Source: Tetrahymena elliotti 4EA
Taxonomy: Eukaryota > Ciliophora > Oligohymenophorea > Hymenostomatida > Tetrahymenidae
Length of the DNA stretch: 62,447 nt
Reading direction: 5' to 3'
Assembly (NCBI GenBank): GCA_000231825.2
Contig: JH720379.1
Location: 172,360 to 234,806, forward strand
Position numbers and translations under genes: made by a program. The notes under the pieces are model-generated. The model saw only the letters and a list, made by a program, of their open reading frames with translations, was not told where the DNA came from and made no database searches. Below, one piece after another: positions 48,342 to 61,513 of this stretch (positions are counted from its first letter, which is position 1; every line of letters starts with the position of its first letter).

Positions 48342-51281
48342 TTCAATTTTTAGCTGAATTTTAATTCGAGATATCAAATTTTAAAAGCAAATACTGTTTA
48401 TTATTGTTTTTTTTATCAACTCTTTTACAAATGAATGCTTTTTTATGGTTTTGTTACTGAAATTAACAATCTTTCATTTTTTAAAATACTTTTACAAAGA
48501 TAACTGATAAAGTATGTTCCTGATGCATCTATTCTATGCTTATAATAGTGTGTATGCTTTACTTAATCGTTAATTAAGAGTAATAGCTGCTAACGTTTAT
48601 TAGATTTTATAAATTAAATCTTTTAAAAAAACATTATATTTTTGAGAAGGTTACAAGATGCTTTTACAGATTTTGAATTCTTCTAAAGTCTCTTTATCTC
48701 CTTTTTAACTAAAACGTTTTTAAGATAAAATAAAATAAATTTTATACTAAGACTAAATAAGTAAGAATAGATAGATCTTATAAAAATAAATAAAAAAATA
48801 TAGGTTTACATTTTAAAACAATGAAACAGATAGATAATAAGCACATTAAGGTCTTTTTCTTTCTTTCTTTCTTTTTTGTTAGTTTGATATCCTATATATT
48901 TTTTGACAAACTCTAAATAATTAACTATTTCAAATTTATTCAAAAATAATGTGATTAAATAGAAATGGCATAATATTATTCATTTTTTAATTTTATTTAC
49001 GCAAGATATAAATATATAGAGCGTATAAAATCATCCAATAAGAGTATTAAAATAACATGTATTTTATTATAGCTTCAGTCAAATTGTATTACAATCAAAA
49101 TTTTAATTTGATTGGCATAAGGTAGAAAAAAGTAAAATTGAAATAAATATATTAAAATTAAGACTATTTTGAATCTTAGACTGGATGGATGTAAATAAGT
49201 TTACAGTGGTTAATTGAAATGTATATTTATATACTAAATAAATGTTATTTAGCTAAAATTCAGCTATTTTTATAAAATTATTATTTATTCTGCTGAATAT
49301 TGTTTTAAAAAATAGCCATTTAGAGATATATTTATTTGGTCTACCCTTTATAAAAAATATTCAAGAGGTTACGATCTTTCTTTTTATTTCAGGTAAATAA
49401 GAATAAATTTGTTTAAATATATACAAAAATTGATCAATATTCATACATATAAATATGGCATAGAGTAGGCTTTAGGTAGATAAAAAATTCTAGCTTAAAA
49501 AAAGATAGATAGTAAATAAATGGATTATAATTAGATAATTTTAATACAATCAAGTTGACAGACAGGTTAAACTATTATAATAGTTTTATTTATTTTTAAA
49601 AAAATTTTATGAATTTATCTATTCGACCTTATAAAAATATATCTAATTTCGAAGAGAACTTATTCAAAAATACGAAATGAAACGAAATAAATTTTTTGAT
49701 TAATTTATAATTATAAAAGAAAAAACAAATTAAGCTCCACCTATCCAGACCTCTAAACACTTCGAAAACAAAAGAAGTTAGTCAAAACCCCCCCTAAATA
49801 TTACAAATTATATTTCTTTCTTTTGTATCTAAAAATATAAAACTAATATAAATTGTAATATATATTTCTAATTTCTGAAGAGTAAAGGTATGAAAAAAAA
49901 GCAATCAAGCAATCAAACAAACAAAAAAAGGAAAAGTTAAATTTAATTAAAGAATTAAATCTTTAATGATACAATTTTTATATTAATTTTGTGTATTACC
50001 CCATCTTAGCAATTTCTTAATAATTTGAAAAGAAGACAAAATTTAATAAAAGTAATTTGTATTATTTTTTTAATGAAATAACAAAAAGTTCCAATAAACC
50101 TCAGTAAAAAATACCATTTGCTTTTATCAAACAAACAATAGAAAATAAATAAATCCAAATTATTTAAAAAGCCTTTTAAAACTGATTTATCATAAATAAG
50201 TTGATAATAAAAATTCTTACGTATTATTTATCATAAATTATTAAAAAATCCTTTTAAAAGGTGATTTAAAAAATAAATAAGTTGATAATAGAAACTCATA
50301 AGTATTGTTTATCAATTTTACTCTATTAAATGTTATTCATCTTTCAGCTTCCTATTCTGAATATCATAAAAATGCAAATTTCTTAAGATTTTTATCTTTT
50401 TACATTCTAAGATTCCCGCTGAAATATTAAGCATGTAGAATCTTCTAGTGATTCTATTAAAGTGAACAGAATTAGTAAAAATGAAGTATTTATCTATTAA
50501 ATTAAAAAGGTTGTCATTTTTATTTTAAAAAAATTCTAATTTCTCAAAACAATTTTAAAAAAAATTTATCAAAAAATAAATTAATTTTATAAATTCTTAA
50601 TCCTCTTTACGAATATTTATCAATTTTATCTTTTTTTTTACAAAATTACAACATTAATTCAAATCTATTTTCTAAATAATCAGAAATAAGAGATTTGTAT
50701 AAGATTCTGATCATTTTATTTAAAAGTAGAAATAATTTAATTTTGGTGAAGCTTCTTATCTTCCCAGTATGTACTAAATCAAGCATAACCTGTAAGTACA
50801 TTATAGATAATTTATAGGGTTTTAGCTATCTGTTCATAAAAGTGAAGTGTTTGTTTATTAATTTAAGCAAGTAGAATATAATTAATTTTTATCAAATCGA
50901 AAGAATTAACAAACAAATCTTTGAAAAATTTTATTAACAAATAAACAAATAAAAAATATACTAACAATCAAAAAAAAGATATGAAATACCCTAGGCGCTT
51001 ATATTGAGGTGCAAACTGAATTTTAATGGCAAATATTTTGAATTGCCAATTTTGAAAAAAAATCAATATTTTGCCTTGCACACGTTAATTTAAGGGTCTA
51101 AAGTAATTAATTTTATAAATTCTATTAAGTATTTACACTTCTTTAACAATTTTTTAAAAGGTTTATCATTAATTCTAAATAATCTGAAACAAGAGGATTC
51201 CTTAAGATTTGCATCATATAGTTTTTAAAGAAAAAATGGGGTGTTTTGATTACCTATTTTTAAAGTATTTGCTGATCATAG
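48342..51281. other. Intergenic region, 2.9 kb, with diverged repeats
   Basis: I see no supported gene. Two copies of an approximately 90-bp stretch containing AATAAGTTGATAATA lie near 50196 and 50275. Similar phrases recur around 50450, 50840 and 51240. A short inverted repeat lies at 51008-51082, where GGTGCAA and GGCAAATATT on the left match TTGCAC and AATATTTTGCC on the right. A C-run (CCCCCCC) occurs near 49789. Confidence 0.5.
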
Positions 51282-54200
51282 TCACCCACCCATAACTTGA
51301 GATGCTCTCATTAAATACATTCTCTTTAATTAATTGAGTTTATTTATTATAATAGTGGTATTTTTAAAACTAATATAATCATTTTTTAGCTCCAGTTTAT
51401 CTAATATTTTAAGGACAAAGTTGAAATCTTTTGGTTGGTAATCTACTAAGTCAGTCTTAACACGTTTATTTGGATTTTTTTTGCCACTAAAATCTAAATA
51501 CTACTTTTCAGTTAAAATTGGGAATTTTTTGATAAATAATGAGATATGTCTTTTGGCTTACTTTTAATTAATATCTTTAAAATATCCTAACATTTTGCTG
51601 AAATCGACAAAATCTTTTTCTGTTAAATTATCCATATTGTTTCCTTCATTCTTTAAAGTTTCTAATTTATCTTCCATATATTTACATGCCCACATTATAC
51701 AAAATTTTGGAGTATTTTCAATTTCTAATATTGTTGGTGTTATTATTTTTTTAAATTTTCTTCTTCAATTTAACTATTCTTTTCTTTGGTGATATTTTAT
51801 CTTATTTCTATCTCTTTTTTTCTTTACCTTTCTATTTATTATCTATTTCGTCATACATTTTGTTAACTAATTTATTATATTCTTAAAAAGACATACCAGT
51901 AGTCTGAAGCTGTCTCTAAAAAACACTTAATTACTAACATAATGTATCATTATTAGTTTTTTTGAAATCTTCTCTATTTTTGTTTAATACATTTTATTAC
52001 AACCTTGCTTGCTATTAACATTATTCATTTCTAATTTATCCTTAATTATAAAATTATTAGTTCTACTTTGTTATTTATTATTAATCTTATTATGTAAAAG
52101 GCGTGCTTGTGTAAAGTTGTCCTTGTGTATGATTCTAAATATTATTGAAATCTTATCTTTCTACATTGTCTTGGTTTCTTTTATTTTATAGCACATTTTA
52201 TTCCTACCTTTCTGTCTATTGATATTAATCATTTCTACATTGATTGAATTATTAATTCTACCTTGCTATTTCTTGTTAATATTACTCTTCTTCAAAAGAC
52301 ATAGTATTCTAAAATTTTCTTTAATCCATACTTTATTACTGAAGCACTGTGTGATTATTATTATTTTAGAATTGGATTCTTTAAAATGAACCTTATTAAA
52401 ACTGTGCTTGCTATAGATATTATTTATTTCTACTTTAGCCAGTATTTATAAATTAATTGTTCGAATTTGTTATTTCTTATTAATATTATTAAAATTGCTA
52501 TCCAGGTTATAAAATATTAAGTGGAATTGATTATTAACTGATGTTAGTATCACTGGTTAGATCATTTCTAACATAACCTTTACACTTAGAATCATTATTT
52601 TATAGACAGGGTTTGTTTTCAAAAATGGATTCTTTACTATAAAGATGTTAATTTGTGTGCTCCACCTGTGGTTTTTGCTCAAATAAATCTCCTTCATTGA
52701 TTATTTATTAAGATTGTTTGTAACTTAGATTTTGCCAATTATCTTTGTAGTCACTTTATTAATCATTAATTTATGGAATAGTTAAAGGCATGATATGGTC
52801 TTAATTATACTATGATTAAATTTGTCTTTATTAATTTTACAAATCACTATTGAATGTTTATTTTTTTAGATAACTTTAGTTATCTACTTCTAGTTTTTAG
52901 AAATGAGGAAAATTTTGATCACAAATGAATTGATTTTGTTAATTTAATAATTAAGACTTTTAGCAATTGTTTTGATTTGTATTTTGTATTTAGAATGGAT
53001 TTTGTTAATCTATTTACAGTTGTTATTATTTAAAATCTAACAAATTGGATTAATATTGATTGAAATTCAAAGGAATTTCTTCCAATAATACTTATTGACC
53101 TTAAAGACAATCAAATTATTAATTGGTATTTTCTTAGTCTAGAATGTAGGATAGATTTTAAGATTAAGAGAATTCATTATTATTCTGAAGATTTTAATAT
53201 TCAAAATTAAATTATTTATTTTGATCTTTTAGTTAAGAATATTATAAATTGTAGTGTGAACTTTGATCTTTTTATTGATTTAAATCAAATGAGTTTGATT
53301 GGTTTTGTTTCAAATGGAACTTTAATTAAGACATATCACCAATTAATACTAATCTAGATTAAGAAAATTAATCTTTTTCTTCAAACTTGCAGGAATGATG
53401 CTGCTATTCTTTTATTTCTTAAAGAATATGTTCAATATTTTAGATTTGGTTATATACTTCTTCTTCTTCTTCTTCTTCAAATCCTTTTCTTGGTGTTAAT
53501 TGATTAATATTCTCCTATGAGATATTTTGAGGAGAGATTGAGTCTAAGTTTTCATATCTTCTTTTTAATAATTCCTATTGGTCTAACGAACCATAATTAA
53601 GTATATTAATTTCAGATAAATTTCTACTTTGAAAAGGTTAGTAGTAAAATTATTAGCTGTCTTCGTTTTACTAGCTTTATTAATAATTGTTAGGTTGTGG
53701 TGAGTAATTTGAGTAATTTTAATTGCTTTTATCTTCAAAACCCAAATAATCTTCTTAATCTAGTTTGTGATTCTAGTTAACGCAATCCAATTATGTAATA
53801 CTACTTTGTTAACCTTCTTCACTTCCATAATTTTCTTAGCAAATTTCATTTGCCTTGATGTATTAAAATTCTGAACATAGTTTATTTACATTTGAAGAGC
53901 AATTTTAGTTGTTATTTGTATCTAAAATATATTGTTTGCTTGCTTAATTTTCACATATTATTTCTTAATCGCGTTATTGTACTGGCTTTATAAATTCATC
54001 TTCTTCATTATAAGTTGGTTAATTTTAAGATTGCAAAACAATATATTTAAAATTAACCTTAATCTAGTGACTTTAATAATCATTTAATTTACTGTTGTAT
54101 CTTAAATCTTCTTGATTTTCTGAATTAATTTAGCAAATTCCATTTACTTAGTTGTTTTAAAATTCTTAATTTCTTTTGTTTTAATTCGAGAAGCAATATT

Positions 54201-55281
54201 GGTTATTATTTGTATCAGAAATGTAAGGCTTGTTTGCTTACTCTTCATTTATTATTTCTTGGTCATGTTAGGTATTTTATTCTTATAATTATTATGATTA
54301 TACTGTTTTCATTAACAAATCTCCTTCATTAAAAGTTGGCTAATTTTAAAAGAGCAAAGCACTATGCCCAAAATTAACCTGAGTTTAGAGACTTTGGTCC
54401 TAAAATTATTTATTGATATTTCTTTAATCTTCCTTATTCTCTAAATTGTTTAAGTAAATGAAATTCGGTTAGTTTTTGTATTAGCTTCTTTCGTTTTAAT
54501 TGGAAAAGCAATGTTGGTTATTATTTGTTTCTTAATAATAAGGCTTATTTATTTACTCTTCATTTGTTAATTCTTAATAGCATGAGCTATTTTATTAATA
54601 CAATTTCTTCACAAGTTCATCTTCTCCATTAAAAGTAGGTTAATTTTAAGAGGATAAAACATTTTATCCAATATTAACCTTAGTCTCAACTCTTTAGTCA
54701 TAAAATTAATTATTATTATTTCTTTGACCTTCTTGATTTTTATAATTTTCTTAGTAAAATTCATTACCTGAGATGACTTAAAATTCTTAATTTTTGTTTT
54801 CATTAGAAAGGGATTTTTAATTATTATTGGCTTTGAAAGTGTAAGGTATATTTGATTTTATTTCACAGGTTTCGAAATTACCACACAAGCTATTAGAGTT
54901 AAATTGCTCAAATTGTTATTATATTTGCTTCATAAATTAACCGTCTTCAATATATGTTTACTCATGTTAAGAATTTAAAACATTATATTCAAAAATTTTA
55001 TTAGTAGAGGAACATTAGTCATTTTGATTGCCGAGAGAGCTTTAATTTTTATTTTTTGTAGGTTTATTGCCATAAATTTTGATAGGCTTTTCCATCAACC
55101 TGGGCAAGAGAGAGTCTTATTAGAAATCCTATTCTTATAGATTTTATCTGTTCTCTATAAATTTTTATTCTTCAGTGTGAGAGTAAATGCTGTCAAAATT
55201 GCCTTGCATAACTTCATTTAGAGTTTGAGCAAAGTCAAAATTTAAAAATCCATCTTAGCACTCTTTTATGTAATTACTCAT
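51282..55281 (-). CDS. Large Q/N-rich protein with four ~105-residue tandem repeats
   Basis: Exon 1 (55281-51828) and exon 2 (51724-51282), joined across a 103-bp GTAAAG...TATTAG intron, encode 1298 residues. The intron assignment is supported because it alone restores phase into the ordered C-terminal exon; an error in a nearby A7 run is the alternative. The N-terminal third contains four imperfect repeats, each starting with a motif like VLSSQNQPTFNGEDELVK (near 54960, 54640, 54335 and 54015) followed by a TNNNQ..FSNQN stretch. The middle is Q/N-rich with a short poly-Glu (near 53465). The last 148 residues look folded (TPKFCIMWACKYMEDKLETL, FVDFSKMLGYFKDINQKQ, RHISLFIKKFPILTEKQY, KDFNFVLKILDKLELKND). 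No family recognised. Confidence 0.7.
53985..55010 (-). repeat. Four ~315-bp coding tandem repeats
   Basis: Within the preceding gene the same DNA phrase (TTAAAATTAACCAACTT and variants, encoding Q-N-Q-P-T) recurs at about 310-320 bp intervals near 54960, 54640, 54335 and 54015. The reading frame is preserved in every copy. The first copy is the most diverged (HEQTYIEDGQFMK). Confidence 0.65.
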
Positions 55282-56878
55282 TAAAGAAAGCTAATGAGTG
55301 AGCGAATTAGTTGTTAGTTAGTTAGTTAGTTTCTGATTACTTTTGAAATTTTTTCAAATTTTAATCTTTTATTAATTTTAATAATTATTCAAAAAAGTGA
55401 GCATTTTCAACTATAAATAATAATCAATTTATCAATGTTTTACAGATGCTCGAATGAAGATTTAATTAATTGTTAACAAATTTAAAAGTTGATGATTGTC
55501 CATCCATAGATTAATTTCCACTGAAAAATTGTTTTTCAATATTCTCAAAAATTCTTTTTAAAATGGTGTTGATGATAATGTTAATAAACATAGAATTAAT
55601 AATTAAAATTCATTGCATAGACTTAACAAAAATGGATGATAATAGATTAAAACAATACAAAAATAAAAAATTAACAATATTTTTAACTTATATATAAACT
55701 AATATCATCTATTATTAAACATAAACATCCAATTATACAGATCTTTCTATATGTAAAAGTATATAAACAATATCAAAAATACAATCAAACCAATGACTAA
55801 ATCTTAAAGATTTTTGTTTAGAAACAATTTGCTTGATTTTCTTGTTGTTAATGATATGATACCTATTATTTTGATACCTAGTATTTATGGATTGAATGTA
55901 TGTTTATATATTTCATTCTAAACATTCTAATTAATATAGAAATGTATGTCCAATAAAAGCTGATTGATTACACATTGCAAAGAAAAAGTGATTTAGCTTT
56001 CTTTTTAAAAAACCTTAACAATGAGTAAAGGAAGTTTTTATATATATCAATTTTACTAAATTGATTTAATCAAATTGTTTATTAAATTGAAACCAGCTAT
56101 GGATTCGGAAAACAATCAACTCTAAAATCCATATTATTTTCAAGAAAAGTTAATAAATTTAAAAATTATTACACTTTATGGTTTGTGTTTGATTTCAAAT
56201 TTTAGCTATTGTTATTAATTTAAATTATTAATCCGATAATTAAAAACTAATTGTCACCTTAAATTTGATCAGAAATAATTCTAAGCACTATTTTTAGAAT
56301 TTAGTTTTTATTTAGCGACAAATGTTTCATATTTACTAACTATTTTCTTTAAGGGGTAAGAAAATCATTAATCACCTAATATAAATTAGTATCACACAAA
56401 TCATATTTTTACTCAAATAAATTGATCATTAATTATACCCGAATATCTACTCGTTTCTCATCACGCATATGAGATCATCTAATTTGATTTAGAAAAAAGA
56501 AACTCATTCATTCTTGTGTTTTTTTTTGTTTCAAATAAATATTTATTATAGAAAAGCTTTCAAAAATATGAATGTTAGTTATTCCTCAATATTTTATTTT
56601 TTTAATTTTTGAAATTTAATTGATGGATAAGGCTGTTTTGAAATATCAGTTGCTGCTATTCAGAAGACAAATTAAAAAGAATGAGCAACAAATTTTATGA
56701 CCTTCACTTACTTTTAGAAAGAAATTTAAATGAAATAACAATAATTGTCTAATTTACCAATCTGCTCACAGTTATTGAGTTTTCTAATTTGTTTGTCTAA
56801 AGAAGTCTTTCATATTTAATTTAAGTCTAATCCAATCTTAAAAAGATATTAATACAAGATATAAAATATTTTAATCAT
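55282..56878. other. Intergenic region between divergent genes
   Basis: This 1.6-kb AT-rich region holds a GTTA microsatellite near 55313-55330 and, at its right end (56551-56878), a block shared with the next LRR gene's 5' flank. No gene recognised. Confidence 0.55.
56551..56878 (+). promoter_or_regulatory. Conserved 5' flank of LRR genes, copy 1
   Basis: This block begins GAAAAGCTTTCAAAAATAT and aligns along its length with 61166-61513. Shared phrases include TTTTGAAATATCAGTT, AGAAGACAAATTAAAAA, AGAAAGAAATTTAAATGAAA and ATATTTAATTTAAGTCTAAT. Short frames inside it are not conserved between copies (indels break them), so it is more likely promoter plus 5' UTR than an exon. Confidence 0.55.
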
Positions 56879-59800
56879 ATGGATCATGTACTTCAAATTC
56901 AATTGAAATATAAGAATATTTTAATTTTTATTTATCTAAAGTTACTTAGCTCTGATTTAACTTCTCGCTTAAGTCTTCATATTGATCTCAGGTAAAAATT
57001 ATTAATTTTTCTTTTAGTAATCAAATCTCTTTACTTTATTCACTTTTAATCTCTATTAAAATAGAGTTTCAAGGTAAGCAAATATTTTTATCAATTAACT
57101 AATAACTAACTGGATAATTTGGATTGATTTACTTGATATTTTTTTGGCTCATTCTTTATTTTTGTTTGTTATTTGTTTTCCTATTTTATTCCATTTTTAT
57201 TTACATTTTTCTCATTTTTTAGATATTATTTGTTAATTCATTATTTATTTTTAATTATTAAAAAGCTATAGTATAGGTGATTCAGAAGCATAAAAATTAG
57301 GATCTATCTTAACAAAATGCTCTAATCTCTAAACGTTGGCTCTTGGATTAGTGTAAAAATAGAGTTTCAATAAACATTTTTTGAATGAATGAATGAATAA
57401 ATAAAGAATTTATTTAATATATATTTTTATTAGTGATTTAATCACTATTTCGGTTTGTTTACCAAATATTTTTTTGGCTGACCCATTCATTCATTAATTT
57501 TATTTGCTGCTTTATTTTCAGATTTAATTAAAATTTTAATGTTTTTCTCATTTTTGTTTTAAATATTTTTTTATTCAATGTTCACTTTAATAATTTTTTA
57601 AAAGGAATAGTGATATCAGTGCAACCATAGCATAAAAATTAGGATCTGAATTAGCATAATGTCCTAATCTCTAGACTTTGACTCTTTGGCTTGGGTAAAA
57701 AAGAGTTTCGATATTAATTAATTTGAATTATTGAATCTATAAATATTATGAGTAGACTGACTTTTTTACTGGTTAATTTGGGTTAGATTACTTGATTTTT
57801 GTTTGTCCCATTCATTCATTTTTATGAGTTATTTTGTTTTACTTCTTATTAAATGTTTGTTTCTTATTCAATATCAATGTTTAAAATTTTTAAAAAGGGG
57901 GAATAATATTGGCCAAATGGAATCATAAGGATTAATATCTGAATTAGCTAAATGCTCGAATCTCTAAACTTTGAATCTTGACCTAAGGTAAAAATAAAGT
58001 TTAAATATCTCATCTATCCATTCATTCTTTTTTATTTGCTGTTTGTTTTCAGATTTAATTAAAATTTTTATACTTTTCTCATTCTTCTTTTAAATAAAAT
58101 TTTTTAAAATTTGTTTAAAGGGAAAATAATATTGGTGATATAGGAGCTTTAAGATTAGGATCTGAGTTAGCAAAATGCTCTAAACTTCAAACTTTGTCTC
58201 TAACCCTCTAGTAAAAATAGAGTTTTAAAAAATAGTTTATGCTCTTTTCAATTTTTCCAATAGAATAAATAAAGATCTTTATAAGTGACTGAGAGATAGA
58301 CCAACTATTTTGGCTTGGTTTATTTGATATTTCTTTGGCTCATTAGCTCACTCACTCACTCATTCATTGATTTTTATTTGTTCTTTTGAGATTTAATTCA
58401 AATTTTTATTCTTTTCTCATTATTCTTTTAGTTATTTATTTTTCTTAATTTTAATTTTTATAATTTTTAAAAAGCTTTAACAACATTGGTGAAATAGGAA
58501 CATAAGGATTAGTATCTGAGTTAGCAAAGTGTTCTTACCTCTAAAATTTGAGTCTTAACTTCTTGTAAAATATTAATTATGCATTTTTTAAAGTAAAAAT
58601 AAAAAATTAAATTTATGAGTGGTTAATTTGAGTTGATTTTTTCATATTTATTTGCTTGACTAAATCATTCATTAATTTTTATTTGTAGTATTCTGGCATA
58701 GTTTTAAAATGCTTTTCTCAATTTTCTTTCAAATATTTTTTATATCATTTTTTAATTAAAAGGGGGAATCATATTGGTGAAAAGGGTACATAAGGGCTAG
58801 CATAGGAGTTAGCAAAATACTCTTAACTCTCAGATTTTACTCTAGAATTAATGTAAAAATAGAGTTTCAATATTAATAATATTTTTTTGAATTAAAAAAT
58901 AAATTCTTTAGTTTATGAACCACTGACAGATAGACTTACTTCTGGTTTACTTAATAATAGTTTGTCTTATTCATTAATTTTTATTTGCATTTGTTTTCAA
59001 ATTTAATATAAAATTTGATACTTTTCTCATTCTTAAATGTTTCTTTTTTAATATTTTTAAAGGAAAAATAATATAGGTGACAGGGGAATGTAGGGCTTAG
59101 GATCTGGCTTAGCAAATTGCTCTAATCTCTAATCTTTGACTCTCGACCTCAGGTAAAAATAGTGTATCAATATTAATTATGCATTTTTGAATCAGTAAAT
59201 AAATGTTAAAATTTATGAGTGATAATAACTGAATGACTAAATATTTTGGGTTTGTTTACTTGATATTTTGTTCCACTCACCTTTATTCAAACATTAATTT
59301 TTATTTGTGGTTTTTTTTTTTCAGATTTAAATCAAATTTTTATGTTTTTCTCATTCTTCTTTTAAATACTTCTTTGCTCACAATTTTTAAAAGGGAAAAT
59401 AATATTGGCGAAATGGGAGCATATAGGTTTGGATCTGAGTTAGCAAAATGTTCTAAACTCTAAACCTTTAATCTTTTCCTCAGGTAAAAATAGTGTTTCA
59501 ATATTAATTATGCATTTTGGAATGAATCAATAAAGACTTTAATTAATGAGCAACCGATATGCTGACTGGCTAATTAATTTGAGGATATTCACTTGATACT
59601 TTTTTACTCATTCTTATTTGTGTTTTGTTTTATGATTTAATTCATATCAATTTGTTTTTCTCAATCTTTAAAATATTTATTTTTATAAACACTTAAAAGT
59701 AAGAATAAAATAGGTCAATCGGGTGCCTAAGGATTAGGATTTGGGCTAGCAAATTGCTCTAATCTCTAAAATTTTACTCTAGAATTAAAGTAAAAATACA

Positions 59801-60890
59801 GTTTCAGCACTACTTTTACATTTTTGAACAGATAAGCAAATTCTTTAATTTATGACTGAACTAACTAATTATAATTGATTTTCTTTTATTTATTTGGTTT
59901 AGCTTATTCATTATTTGTTGTTTTGTTTTCAAGACTGAATTCAAATTTTTAAGCTTTTCTCATTCTTGTTTTAAATATTTCCTTTTTAGTTTTTATTAAT
60001 TATTATTTTAAAAAGGTATGATAATATTGGTGATAATGGCACGTAAGGATTGGTATCTTAGCTAGCATAATGCTTTCTTCTCTAAACTTTGAGTATTGAC
60101 CTCAAGTAGAACTTGAATATTAACTATTTATTTTAATAGAATAAAGACTTTAATTGATTAGCTACTAATTGATTGATCAATTTGAGTTTTTCTAATTGAT
60201 ATTTGTTTATACTTTTCTCATTCTTCTTTTAAATATTTCTTTTTTTAATTTTCTTTTTATAATTTGTTTAAGGCTAAGCAATATTGGATCAAAGGGGGCA
60301 GAATTATTAGGATCAGAGCTGTCACTATACTCTAATCTTACAAATTTGAATCTTCATCTTGAGTAAAATAGACTTTCAATATTAATTAACTTGAATCAAT
60401 AAATTGTTTTTATTGACTGACTAATTTTGGTGTTCATTCATTCATTTATGAATTTTTGTTTATTGTTTATTTTTAGGTTTTATGTTTTTCTCATTCTTTT
60501 TTTAAATATTTCTTTTTTAATTTTTTAAAAGGGTAAATTACATTGATGATTTTGGAGCAGAAAGATTAGTATCTGAGTTAGTGAAATGCTCTAATCTCTA
60601 AGTTTTGAGTCTTTACCTTGAGTAAAAACAGTGTTTCTATATTAAATTATTTTGCATCTGACTTATTTATTTATTTGGGTTAGTTTATTTGATATTTATT
60701 TACCTCATTCATTCATTTATTGGTTATGCTTTTCTCATTTTTTTAAATATTTCTTTATTCAATATTTATTTTATAATTTTTTAAAAGCTCAAATAAGATT
60801 GGTGAATTGTGCTTCAAAGAATTAAAACCAAAATTAAAAAAATCTAAAAGATTAGTTGAATTAACATTACCAGATTAATACCTTTTTTGA
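56879..60890 (+). CDS. LRR protein, 12 repeats with one exon per repeat
   Basis: Fourteen exons give 430 residues: a cap (56879-56991); LRR exons starting at 57266, 57605, 57898, 58121, 58475, 58763, 59063, 59394, 59700, 60016, 60273 and 60532; and a last exon (60788-60890). Eleven LRR exons are 90 nt and the first is 87 nt; all are phase 2 on both sides. The cap contains YLKLLSSDLTSRLSLHIDL. The last exon reads KIGELCFKELKPKLKKSKRL before TGA. The introns are homologous to one another, with recurring GAGTTTCAATATTAATTATG near the donor and TTTTTCTCATTCTTCTTTTA near the acceptor. All frames and splice sites are intact. Same architecture as the gene at 27688, with four fewer repeats. Function unknown. 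Confidence 0.8.
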
Positions 60891-61513
60891 AATCACAGAG
60901 AGGTATTACTTATTTTTAAATATTCTGATGATGATGATTATTATACTTATTATATAATCAACTTAATGGGAGTGAAAAATAAATAAATAATCAATATCAT
61001 ATCAACATTACTTATTTATCTACATATCTAAATGAGATATCTTTTATCTGTTTAATTAAATTTTTAATTGTTTGTTGTTATTTAAAATCTTATCACAATA
61101 AAAAATAAAGTAAACTTTACTTAAATTTTATATATTTAACACTCTCCTAATAAACATTATCTTCCCGAAAAGCTTTCAAAAATATAAATATTATTACTAC
61201 TTAAAATATTTTATTTTTTAATTTGAATAAATGGACTAGGTGGTTTTGTTTTGAAATATCAGTTAGGATTAGAAGACAAATTAAAAAAAATGAGCATTAA
61301 TTACACTTTACTTATTTTACTAATTTTTAGAAAGAAATTTAAATGAAATAACAATATACATAAATAGTATAATGTCTAATTTAACAATTTTCTGGAAGTT
61401 ATTGAATTTTGTAATTGTTTTGTTTAAAGAATTTATTTATATTTAATTTAAGTCTAATCAAATATTTAAAAAAGAAATAAATGTTAATAAAAGATATAAA
61501 ATATTTTAATAAA
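60891..61513 (+). promoter_or_regulatory. Spacer and conserved 5' flank of LRR genes, copy 2
   Basis: After about 275 bp of unique spacer, 61166-61513 repeats the upstream block of the gene at 56879 (same start, GAAAAGCTTTCAAAAATAT, and same order of phrases). The duplication therefore included the promoter. Nothing else recognised. Confidence 0.55.

Noticed and set aside
56636..56710. Possible extra 5' exon (MDKAVLKYQLLLFRRQIKK) upstream of the LRR gene
   Set aside because: The homologous block at 61231-61290 has indels and a TGA in that frame, so the conservation is not of protein.
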